Assembly: GCA_021789355.1 (NCBI GenBank)
Contig: JAJYJR010000349.1
Coordinates: 1-6,357, forward strand
Origin: Chloroflexota bacterium
GTDB lineage: Bacteria > Chloroflexota > Limnocylindria > Limnocylindrales > CSP1-4
Length of the DNA stretch: 6,357 bases
Reading direction: 5' to 3'
A model generated the notes under the pieces. The model was given only the letters and a program-made list of their open reading frames with translations. It made no database searches and was not told where the DNA came from. This document shows positions 1 to 5,210 of this stretch, in pieces (within the stretch, counting starts at the first letter, position 1; every line of letters begins with the position of its first letter). Both the position numbers and the translations under genes were made by a program.

Positions 1-33
1 GAGGCCCTCGCCGCGCTGGAGAAGCTGCCGTGA
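1..33 (+). CDS. C-terminal end of an upstream gene (partial)
   Basis: Frame 1 is open from the window edge and ends in EALAALEKLP followed by TGA at 31-33. The stop overlaps the GTG start of the next gene by 4 bp, the same coupling used by most genes here, which supports it as a real gene end. Only ten residues are visible, so no function can be given. Confidence 0.6.
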   Translation, partial: EALAALEKLP

Positions 34-284
34 CTAACCCGAGGACGTGGGGAAGCGGGGCGGGTCATGCCGCCGGAAAGCCCGTCCTGTCCCTCGACGA
101 GGTACTGGCGAGGCGCGCCCGCGTGCTGGAGCTGCTGGCCGCTGGCTGGTCGCTCCGCAGGGTCGGGGCCGAGCTGGGGATCAGCGCGCCCCGCGTGGCG
201 TCCATCCGCGACCACGAGCCGCAGCGCGACCCCGTGACGGGGAAGTGGCTGCGACCGAGGACCAGCAAGGGAGAGACGACGTGA
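30..284 (+). CDS. Small helix-turn-helix protein
   Basis: An 84-residue protein starting at GTG 30, which overlaps the previous stop (GTGA). A GGAG at 18-21 gives a ribosome binding site 8 nt upstream. Residues about 28-62 read as a helix-turn-helix of the sigma-region-4/homeodomain-like kind: a first helix (RRARVLELLAAG), then W-S-L-R-R-V-G-A-E-L-G-I-S as positioning helix and turn, then a recognition helix (APRVASIRDH). The N-terminal 20 residues are Gly/Ala-rich and the C-terminus is basic, both probably disordered. It probably binds DNA and could be a regulator of this early region, but no target can be read from the sequence. Such small HTH proteins are common in phages of high-GC bacteria. 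The HTH call is fairly sure; the regulatory role is inference. Confidence 0.75.
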   Translation: MTNPRTWGSGAGHAAGKPVLSLDEVLARRARVLELLAAGWSLRRVGAELGISAPRVASIRDHEPQRDPVTGKWLRPRTSKGETT

Positions 285-1138
285 CCGCAGAGCAGATCAT
301 CGAGGCCGACGTGCGCGAGGAGCGCGCGCTGGTCCCCGTCCCGCCGCAGGTGATGGGACTGGCTCGCACGCGCGAGCCGGAGGAGATCGTCGCGCTGGCG
401 ACGCGCATGGCGACCGCCCTCAAGGACATCGTGGACCGCCAGAGGCTGTTCGCCGTGATCAGCGGCAAGCGGTTCCCGACCGTCGAGGCGTGGATGACGG
501 TGGCTCGCTTCGACAACGTGGTGGCGCGCGAGATCAGCGTGGCGCGCCAGCCGGACGGGTCGTACGAGGCGTGGGTCGAGCTGGTGCGCCTCTCCGACGA
601 CACGGTGATCGGCCGCGCGTCGGCCATCTGCGGCATGGAGGACGACCGGCCGTGGTGCAGCCGGGCCGAGTACGCGCGCCGCTCGATGGCCGTGACCCGC
701 GCCACCAGCCGGGCGTTCCGCCAGCAGTACTCGTGGATCATGGCCCTCGCGGGGTACGAGGTCACTCCGGCCGAGGAGATGCGCGAGGGCGACGACGAGC
801 AGCGCGGCCGTCGGGCGGCCCGGACGGAGACGCGGCACGTCTCGCTGACGGGGCACGTGGTGGTCGAGGACGGCGACTTCGCGCCGCGCCAGTACCCGCA
901 GGGGTGGGCGATCCTGTTCCACCTCGCCGTGCAGGGGCAGGACGAGCCCGCCCGCATCATCGTCACGCGCCCGACGCAGGATGCCCTGCCGCGCTTCGAC
1001 GACGGGGCGACGGTGCGGGTGGAGGGCGAGTGGCAGGCTCGCCAGAACGCCGTGGTGGCGGCGAGCGTCACGCCGGTCGAGACGGCCGGGGACATCGACG
1101 TGCTGGGAGGCTTCGACCCGGACGAGGGGAGCCGCTGA
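281..1138 (+). CDS. Probable phage single-strand annealing-type recombination protein with C-terminal OB-fold-like domain
   Basis: A 285-residue protein starting at GTG 281, preceded by AAGGGAG (267-273) and overlapping the previous stop by 4 bp. An in-frame extension upstream to 47 would overlap the whole HTH gene and is rejected. Residues about 36-167 form a conserved-looking module: a helix (EEIVALATRMATALKDIVDRQ), three or four beta strands containing ISGKRFPTVEAW, YEAWVELVRL and VIGRASAICGM, then a long helix with R133-R-S-M-A-V-T-R-A-T-S-R-A-F-R147 leading to IMALAGYEVTPAEEM. This pattern recurs in uncharacterised proteins of actinobacterial phages. Its beta-beta-beta-alpha order and the RATSRAFR helix recall the Rad52/ERF/RecT class of annealing proteins. 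After an Arg/Glu-rich linker (168-185), residues about 186-270 look like an OB-fold (GATVRVEGEWQARQ followed by VVAASVTPVE). It would act on single-stranded DNA ends. The SbcD-like nuclease and RusA on the same strand support a recombination role. The exact family is inference. Confidence 0.62.
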   Translation: MTAEQIIEADVREERALVPVPPQVMGLARTREPEEIVALATRMATALKDIVDRQRLFAVISGKRFPTVEAWMTVARFDNVVAREISVARQPDGSYEAWVELVRLSDDTVIGRASAICGMEDDRPWCSRAEYARRSMAVTRATSRAFRQQYSWIMALAGYEVTPAEEMREGDDEQRGRRAARTETRHVSLTGHVVVEDGDFAPRQYPQGWAILFHLAVQGQDEPARIIVTRPTQDALPRFDDGATVRVEGEWQARQNAVVAASVTPVETAGDIDVLGGFDPDEGSR

Positions 1139-1581
1139 TGACCGCGTGGGCCGACACGACCGCGAGCCGCTGCCGGTACGGCGACGTCGCCGAGCAGGTA
1201 TGGGGCGACTGGGACGTGCGCTGGGAGGACTCCGAGGCGGACTATCAGGGCCACGCCACGATCCTCGCCGAGAAGGACGGCCGCTGGTCGTTCTACGAGT
1301 GGTGGTACGGGTCGTGCTCGGGCTGCGACGGCTGGGAGGCCGACGGCCGCTCGGACGCCGAGATCGAGCGGGAGATGCGCGACACGGCCATGTGGTTCGA
1401 CGACGAGGCCGGGCTGCGCCGCTGGCTCGACATGCTGGAGGGCAACCCGCGGTCAAACGCGAGCATGGAGCGCGGCAGCGCGCTGGCGTTCGGCATCGAC
1501 TTCCTCTCCGGCGGTCTCCGGGGACGCATCGACGGCGTGCGGGGAGCGCTGGGGCTACCGCCGCTCCCGGTGCCCGAGTGA
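1138..1581 (+). CDS. Hypothetical protein with YGSCSGCD motif
   Basis: A 147-residue protein starting at ATG 1138, one base overlapping the previous TGA, with AGGGGAG at 1125-1131 six bases upstream. The most striking part is the segment YEWWYGSCSGCDGWEAD (about 53-69), with a CxxC pair at C60 and C63. It is preceded by a strand-rich section (YQGHATILAEKDGRWSFYEW), and together these resemble a widespread family of small bacterial and phage proteins that share the Y-G-S-C-S-G-C-D signature. After it come an acidic helix (DAEIEREMRDTAMWF) and a WLDMLE segment, then a less conserved C-terminus. The two cysteines could bind a metal with nearby Asp/Glu residues or form a redox pair, but no activity is known to me for this family. 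It sits between the annealing protein and a truncated-looking gene. Confidence 0.8.
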   Translation: MTAWADTTASRCRYGDVAEQVWGDWDVRWEDSEADYQGHATILAEKDGRWSFYEWWYGSCSGCDGWEADGRSDAEIEREMRDTAMWFDDEAGLRRWLDMLEGNPRSNASMERGSALAFGIDFLSGGLRGRIDGVRGALGLPPLPVPE

Positions 1582-1835
1582 CGGCGCGGCAGCCCCGCCG
1601 CTACGCCGAGGGCACGACTGTCGATGCCCGCAAGTCGCAGGGCGAGATCGCGGGCATCCTCGCCCAGCACGGCGTGACCCGGCAGGGGTGGATGCACTGC
1701 TGGAGGGCGGTCACTGAGATGGCCTCCACGGACGCAGGAACCCCCCTAGGACGCGCGTTTGCCCCGGGGATGGCGTACCACACCACCCGGGGGCCGAGCG
1801 AGGCTCCTAGGCGGTCCTACGGGCGCGTGCGATGA
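1578..1835 (+). CDS. Short hypothetical protein resembling the N-terminus of a larger phage family; possibly degenerate
   Basis: An 85-residue ORF starting at GTG 1578, overlapping the previous stop by 4 bp, with no clear ribosome binding site, so translation is probably coupled. Residues 8-33 (RRYAEGTTVDARKSQGEIAGILAQHGV) match the opening of a common phage protein family whose members begin with a similar Y-A-x-x-T-x-V-x-x-x-K-S-R-A-E-I-E-x-x-L-x-x-Y-G-A stretch. Those proteins continue with a beta-rich domain and are, as I recall them, clearly longer. Here the rest (about 45-85) is unlike that family, is rich in Arg, Gly and Pro, and uses codons rare in the neighbours (CTA, GGA, TTT, CCT, AGG). 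It may be a shortened copy or a gene whose 3' half was replaced. The 4-bp overlap with the next ATG (1832) suggests this frame is still translated to its stop. Confidence 0.6.
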   Translation: MTARQPRRYAEGTTVDARKSQGEIAGILAQHGVTRQGWMHCWRAVTEMASTDAGTPLGRAFAPGMAYHTTRGPSEAPRRSYGRVR

Positions 1836-2161
1836 CTGAGAAGCGGCTGGAGCTGCGGCGGCTGGAGCAGACGTGCCCGGCCTGCGGGCGCTGGGAGGCG
1901 GCGGGCTCGTTCTGCTCGTGGTGCGCCCGCCCGATGGGGGCCGAGGACTGGTACGACAACAACGACGTCGCGGCGCGACGGGCGCATCGTCCGCCGGAGC
2001 GGCCGATCAACCCCGCGAGCGAGTACCTCGACTCCGAGCGCGACTGGCCGCCGGAGTGGGGCGCGTACCCCCGCCAGAAGCCACCACGCGACCCGGGGAC
2101 CCGGGGTAAGGGCAGTCGGAAGCCCCGCGGTGGTGTTCCGCACCGGGAGGGCCAGCCGTGA
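1832..2161 (+). CDS. Small zinc-ribbon protein
   Basis: A 109-residue protein starting at ATG 1832 (ATGA overlap with the previous stop). A four-cysteine zinc ribbon is visible near the N-terminus: C15-P-A-C18 and C28-S-W-C31, the spacing of a treble-clef or rubredoxin-like knuckle. The rest is Arg/Pro-rich and charged, with a DWPPEWGAYP segment at about 70-79, and is likely disordered with a basic tail (KGSRKPRG) that could touch nucleic acid. No catalytic motif is seen. Zinc-ribbon proteins of this size are frequent in phage early regions, where they usually have no assigned function. A real gene is supported by the coupled overlaps at both ends (start in the previous stop, stop in the next start). 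Confidence 0.75.
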   Translation: MTEKRLELRRLEQTCPACGRWEAAGSFCSWCARPMGAEDWYDNNDVAARRAHRPPERPINPASEYLDSERDWPPEWGAYPRQKPPRDPGTRGKGSRKPRGGVPHREGQP

Positions 2162-2385
2162 ACGGGTCCGCGACGGCGGGTGAGGTCGTCTGGCAGGTCC
2201 TGATCGTCGCTGCGATCATGACCTTCGGGGCTACCCTCGTCATCGATCCCCTGCTTCCGAAGAGGGGCAACAACGAGCCGACTGACGTGGGGTTCGCCGT
2301 GGTAGTGACGCTGCTGGGCGTCACTGGCGTGCTGAGTCTCGCGAGCTTCGTGACGTGGGCCATCGTCCACGTGAGCATCCGGTGA
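2158..2385 (+). CDS. Small protein with two membrane segments
   Basis: A 75-residue protein starting at GTG 2158, with a strong GGGAGGG site at 2145-2151 and a 4-bp overlap with the previous stop. Two hydrophobic stretches are clear: about 10-30 (VVWQVLIVAAIMTFGATLVI) and about 47-70 (VGFAVVVTLLGVTGVLSLAS and on). They are separated by a short polar loop (DPLLPKRGNNEPTD) that carries Lys-Arg, so the loop is probably cytoplasmic and both ends outside by the positive-inside rule. No signal peptidase site and no holin- or spanin-specific motif is seen. It lies between a zinc-ribbon gene and the SbcD-like nuclease, an unexpected place for a membrane protein. It could be a holin-like, superinfection-exclusion or host-takeover protein, but the sequence does not decide between these. 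Confidence 0.75.
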   Translation: MNGSATAGEVVWQVLIVAAIMTFGATLVIDPLLPKRGNNEPTDVGFAVVVTLLGVTGVLSLASFVTWAIVHVSIR

Positions 2386-3557
2386 GGGTCGTCGCCATGT
2401 CCGACCTGCACCTCGGCTCGGGGCGCTATGGCATGCCGGAGGGCGGCGTGAACAGCCGCGTGCGAGAGGCCCGGAACTTCCTCGACTGGTTCGTCCGGCT
2501 CGTTGAGCTGGAGCACGCCGATCTCGCGGTGTGGGCGGGGGACACGTTCGACACGCGCCGGCCTGGACCCGCCGACCTACGGACCGTCGCTGAGGCGGCG
2601 TCCCGGATCGCGCGTCTCTGCCCGCTGGTGGTGGTAGGCGGAAACCACGATGGTGCGGCCGTGGTGGGAGATGCCGAGTCACACACGCTGGGCTGGCTGC
2701 AGGCGGTGCAGATGCCGGGCGTGTACGTGGCAACCGAGCCCGTCCGCTTCCCCGTCGCGACCGCCGCGGGGACGGTGCAGGTCTGCGCGCAGCCGTACCC
2801 GCACCCGCGTTCGCTCGACGGCGAGGTCGGTGGGACGGTGGGGGAGCGGCAGGCGGCGGTGAGCCGCGAGGCCGAGCGGCAGGCACACGCGTGGGCGGCC
2901 GAGGCGCAGTCCCCCGACCCGACCATCTACGTCGGGCACCTGTCGGTCGCCGGGGCATCGCTAGGGGCGGAGCGGGTCATGCGCTCAGGCTGGGACGTGA
3001 CGATCCCCGTGGACGCGCTGGCGGGGTACGACCTCGCGCTGCTAGGGCACCTGCATGCGCGCCAGCGCCTCCGGGCGAACGCGTGGTACTGCGGCAGTCC
3101 GATGTGTTGGGATTGGAGCGAGGAGGGGCAGACGAAGGGCGCGCTGGTGGTCGACGTGGCGCGGGGTGAGGAGCCGCGCGTCAGGGCCGTCGACTTCCCG
3201 GCACGCCCCGTCCGCACCGTCGATCTGAGCTATCACGCGGGAGCGCCGTACAACGACCTGCCGCATCCCCCTGAGGCATGGAGCGACTCGATCCGTGGTG
3301 CGATGCTTCGCCTTCGGGTGGACGCCGACCGTCGTCCCGAGGCAGCGTGGCGGGCGAGGCTGGAGCGCGAGGCGTATGCCGCGGGCGCACACTACGTCCG
3401 CACGGACGTGACGGTGCGCGAGGCTCAGCGACAGAACGAGGGTCCGGCCGCGAGGGTCGGGCCGGAGGAGCGCCTGCGGGCATGGCTCGCCGCTCGCGGA
3501 GGGGCGGACGAGGCGCTGCTGGAGCTGGCACGAGACATCACGGGAGGTGCGCGGTGA
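2382..3557 (+). CDS. sbcD: SbcD/Mre11-type DNA exonuclease subunit
   Basis: A 391-residue metallophosphoesterase of the Mre11/SbcD family, close to the usual SbcD length of about 400. All five metal-binding motifs are present: D8-L-H10 (I), G53-D54-T-F-D (II), G87-N88-H89-D90 (III), G185-H186 (IV) and G222-H223-L-H225 (V). These ligands bind two Mn ions in characterised members, which have 3'-5' dsDNA exonuclease and ssDNA endonuclease activity. The region after about 240 corresponds to the DNA-capping part and a helical C-terminal end (EERLRAWLAARGGADEALLELARDI) that may contact the Rad50/SbcC ATPase. The GTG at 2382 is chosen because ATG 2397 would remove the first beta strand (VRVVAMSD) and because it overlaps the previous TGA; no good ribosome binding site precedes it. 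No SbcC/Rad50 partner lies in this window. In a phage it would process DNA ends for recombination or replication. Confidence 0.93.
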   Translation: MRVVAMSDLHLGSGRYGMPEGGVNSRVREARNFLDWFVRLVELEHADLAVWAGDTFDTRRPGPADLRTVAEAASRIARLCPLVVVGGNHDGAAVVGDAESHTLGWLQAVQMPGVYVATEPVRFPVATAAGTVQVCAQPYPHPRSLDGEVGGTVGERQAAVSREAERQAHAWAAEAQSPDPTIYVGHLSVAGASLGAERVMRSGWDVTIPVDALAGYDLALLGHLHARQRLRANAWYCGSPMCWDWSEEGQTKGALVVDVARGEEPRVRAVDFPARPVRTVDLSYHAGAPYNDLPHPPEAWSDSIRGAMLRLRVDADRRPEAAWRARLEREAYAAGAHYVRTDVTVREAQRQNEGPAARVGPEERLRAWLAARGGADEALLELARDITGGAR

Positions 3558-3829
3558 GCGTGACGGATGCCCTGCGGTACAAGCCGAAGCCGGGAGACGA
3601 GCACATCTACGAGAAGCCGAGCGGCCGGGTGCCGCCGGAGGAGGCGGGCCCGCTGGCCCCCCTGACGATCGTGAGTCAGCCTCACCAGCACTGCTGGCAG
3701 GCGGTCGGAATCGTCGAGCTCCACGACGACCCGGTGCTCGACAGCTTGCGGGGAGTCCATCAGGCGGTGGCGCAGTCGTGCGAGTGCGGCGAGGTGCGGG
3801 CCGTGCTGCTGCGTCTGGCCCCCGAGTGA
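3554..3829 (+). CDS. Small hypothetical protein with C-terminal CxC motif
   Basis: A 91-residue protein starting at GTG 3554, overlapping the sbcD stop by 4 bp and preceded by GGGAGG at 3542-3547. The second in-frame GTG at 3560 is a less well placed alternative. The N-terminal third is polar and Pro-rich (KPKPGDEHIYEKPSGRVPPE). The C-terminal half contains HQHCWQ (about 49-54) and SCECGEVRAVLLRL near the end, a Cys/His set that could form a degenerate zinc knuckle. A terminal C-x-C-G-E followed by a hydrophobic strand is also seen in small phage zinc-ribbon-like proteins. No enzyme motif is present and I do not recognise a named family. The tight coupling to sbcD suggests co-expression, perhaps joint function. 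Confidence 0.65.
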   Translation: MSVTDALRYKPKPGDEHIYEKPSGRVPPEEAGPLAPLTIVSQPHQHCWQAVGIVELHDDPVLDSLRGVHQAVAQSCECGEVRAVLLRLAPE

Positions 3830-3836
3830 TGGACTG

Positions 3837-4613
3837 GTGAACGCCGTGTACGACCTGACGGGCATACCGCTGAACGTTGCTGTACTGCCTGATCTCATCT
3901 GGGCAGCCGGTCTCTATGAGGGTGAGGGCTCGGTCCATGCACAGCGGACGGGCGGAGCGGCATTGAGGCTCGGGATGACCGACGAAGATACGGTGAGGCG
4001 CTTCGCTGCGATCACGGGAGCCCGCGTGTACGGTCCCCGTATCGGGGTGGGGCGAAAGCCGCTCTGGACGGCGGCTGTTTACGGCTGGAACAAGATCGAG
4101 TGTCTGTATCACTCGTTTCGGCCGTGGTTGGGGTTGCGGCGCCAGAGCCAGTTCAGAACGGCGCTCGCGAGCCGGAGGCGTCGCCCCACGTCACCATGCT
4201 GTTCCCCGGCAGGTGGGTACGGCGAGCGTAGCTATCGAGCGCATCTTCGACGAGGGGAACCAGCGTGTGCGGAGTGCCGGGCAGCCCGTCGGGAGACACG
4301 GAGGATGCGTGAAGCGCGAGGCCGGACAAAGGCACTCGATATTCCGAGCGAAGTTCGCGCCGCGATCCTCTTTGAATACCGACCGCAGTGGGGAGAGAAG
4401 CGACGCCTTGCTCGACGGTTCGGGGTAGGAGAGACGTCGATCCATCGCGTGCTGGCTGCCGCCGGTATTTGGACTGCTGCGACGGTCGACCCGGCAATCC
4501 GCGCAGCGATCCGTGATCGCTGGATTATCGAGTCCGTCAGCAAGCGCGGGCTCGCGCGTGCATATGGACTCTCGGTCAGCACCGTGATCCGTATCCTCGC
4601 GGAGACGGAATGA
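3837..4613 (+). CDS. Free-standing LAGLIDADG-type homing endonuclease with Cys-rich motif and tandem HTH domains
   Basis: A 258-residue protein from GTG 3837; GTG 3846 is an alternative start. Residues 21-32 (IWAAGLYEGEGS) form a LAGLIDADG motif with E30 in the position of the catalytic acid. The following beta-rich segment to about 110 (LRLGMTDEDTVRRFAAITGA, then KPLWTAAVYGWNKIE and LYHSF) fits a single-motif LAGLIDADG domain, a type that normally dimerises. Residues 122-147 hold C122-S-P-A-G-G, H136, R-R-G-E-P and C144-A-E-C147, a Cys motif also common in small actinophage proteins. Residues 173-258 hold two HTH units in tandem. Hand-counted lines inside the gene give 57-67% GC, against 73% in lines of two other genes (annealing protein and coiled-coil), and codon use is less biased, which suggests transfer. 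It would cut one target DNA site and spread by repair; no intein or intron features surround it. It has no clear ribosome binding site. Confidence 0.85.
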   Translation: MNAVYDLTGIPLNVAVLPDLIWAAGLYEGEGSVHAQRTGGAALRLGMTDEDTVRRFAAITGARVYGPRIGVGRKPLWTAAVYGWNKIECLYHSFRPWLGLRRQSQFRTALASRRRRPTSPCCSPAGGYGERSYRAHLRRGEPACAECRAARRETRRMREARGRTKALDIPSEVRAAILFEYRPQWGEKRRLARRFGVGETSIHRVLAAAGIWTAATVDPAIRAAIRDRWIIESVSKRGLARAYGLSVSTVIRILAETE

Positions 4614-4744
4614 TCGAGCACCTGACGGCCCCGCCGGGTCACCCGGTGGGATCATGCTATGAGGGATCGACGCTGACGTACCGCCAGTCGGCGGTCGCGG
4701 CATGGGCGTGGCTGCATGAGGAGGGCGATCATGGGGCTATTTGA
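4610..4744 (+). CDS. 44-residue hypothetical protein
   Basis: An ORF starting at ATG 4610, which overlaps the homing endonuclease stop in an ATGA, with GGAG at 4601-4604 five bases upstream. It ends at TGA 4742-4744, overlapping the coiled-coil gene by 14 bp. The product begins MIEHLTAPPGHPVGSCYEG and continues with a short amphipathic helix (YRQSAVAAWAWLHEEGD). It matches no family I recognise. It fills what would otherwise be a gap of 117 bases and follows the coupling pattern of its neighbours, so it is more likely real than not, but its small size keeps confidence moderate. Confidence 0.5.
   Translation: MIEHLTAPPGHPVGSCYEGSTLTYRQSAVAAWAWLHEEGDHGAI
4718..4725 (+). promoter_or_regulatory. 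Ribosome binding site deciding the start of the coiled-coil gene
   Basis: GAGGAGGG lies 5 nt before ATG 4731. It shows that ATG 4731 (MGLFDRE) is the start rather than the in-frame ATG 4716, whose own codons overlap this site. Confidence 0.75.
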
Positions 4745-5210
4745 TCGGGAGCGCGGCGTGCTGTCGGAGGCCGTGCAGGAACTCCGGGCCAGCGCGTCGG
4801 ACCTGCGTGCCGAGATCGCGGCGCTGACCAAGCAGCGCGACTGGACCAAGGAGGAGCGCCAGCTCCGCGAGCAGATCGAGACGCTGCGGATCGAGAAGGG
4901 GCGGATCGAGGAGGAGAACGCCCGCAAGCTCCGCGAGGTCACGCATCAGGTGGGGCTGGAGCGGCTGCGGCAGGAGGCCGAGGCCGAGCAGGCGAAGAAG
5001 GACGTCGACGCGGCCCGTCGCGAGGCCGTGCTGGAGGTGCGAGAGAAGAACCTCGCCGCCGAGCGCGACGCATTCGACAAGCAGATGGAGTTCCAGCGCG
5101 AGCGGTTCGAGCAGGAGCAGGGCTACCTGCGCGACCTGCTAGGGCAGATCCTGAAGCGCCTCCCGGACATCAGTGTCGCTATCGAGCAGGGGGATCGTCA
5201 TGGGTCCTGA
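4731..5210 (+). CDS. Coiled-coil protein of unknown function
   Basis: A 159-residue protein from ATG 4731. After a short start (MGLFDRERG), residues about 10-135 are almost wholly charged heptad sequence: ELRASASDLRAEIAALTKQR, EERQLREQIETLRIEKGRIE, ERLRQEAEAEQAKKDVDAAR and on to QMEFQRERFEQEQ. This is one long coiled coil, which probably dimerises or oligomerises. The end, YLRDLLGQILKRLPDISVAI, is a short amphipathic helix and strand that resembles the end of other phage coiled-coil proteins of unknown role. No Walker motifs or zinc hook are present, so it is not an SbcC/Rad50 partner for the upstream nuclease. A scaffold or assembly role is possible because such proteins are often coiled coils, but the neighbourhood does not support or exclude it. 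Confidence 0.85.
   Translation: MGLFDRERGVLSEAVQELRASASDLRAEIAALTKQRDWTKEERQLREQIETLRIEKGRIEEENARKLREVTHQVGLERLRQEAEAEQAKKDVDAARREAVLEVREKNLAAERDAFDKQMEFQRERFEQEQGYLRDLLGQILKRLPDISVAIEQGDRHGS

Noticed and set aside
47..280. In-frame 78-residue N-terminal extension of the annealing-type protein
   Set aside because: It would overlap the whole HTH gene, its translation is Arg/Gly-rich shadow sequence, and GTG 281 has a good ribosome binding site.
65..1456. Long open frame on the minus strand (463 residues)
   Set aside because: It is an Arg/Pro/Ser-rich low-complexity translation antisense to four well-supported genes, the usual artefact of high GC.
2091..2106. Tandem ACCCGGGG x 2
   Set aside because: It is only two 8-bp units inside a coding region (encoding DPGTRG) and is expected by chance in such GC-rich sequence.
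1807..2958. Long open frame on the minus strand (383 residues)
   Set aside because: It is antisense to the zinc-ribbon, membrane and sbcD genes, the composition is Arg/Pro/Ser-rich and no motif is present.
3829..3840. ATG-GAC-TGG-TGA mini-ORF before the homing endonuclease
   Set aside because: A three-codon frame without a ribosome binding site; at most a coupling relay, with nothing to support it.
3837..4613. Intein or group I intron hosting the LAGLIDADG domain
   Set aside because: No N-terminal Cys/Ser splice block, no C-terminal His-Asn, and no split gene on the two sides; it is a free-standing ORF with its own start and stop.
3829..4625. Possible target-site duplication flanking the homing endonuclease (TGATGGA versus TGATCGA)
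   Set aside because: The match is short and imperfect, and homing endonucleases do not create such duplications.
4634..4646. Interrupted palindrome CCGGGT-C-ACCCGG
   Set aside because: Six-base GC arms with a one-base centre are common at this GC content, and it lies within the 44-residue ORF without other operator features.
4731..5210. Coiled-coil protein as a small SbcC/Rad50 partner
   Set aside because: No Walker A/B, signature motif or CxxC zinc hook is present and it is far too short.
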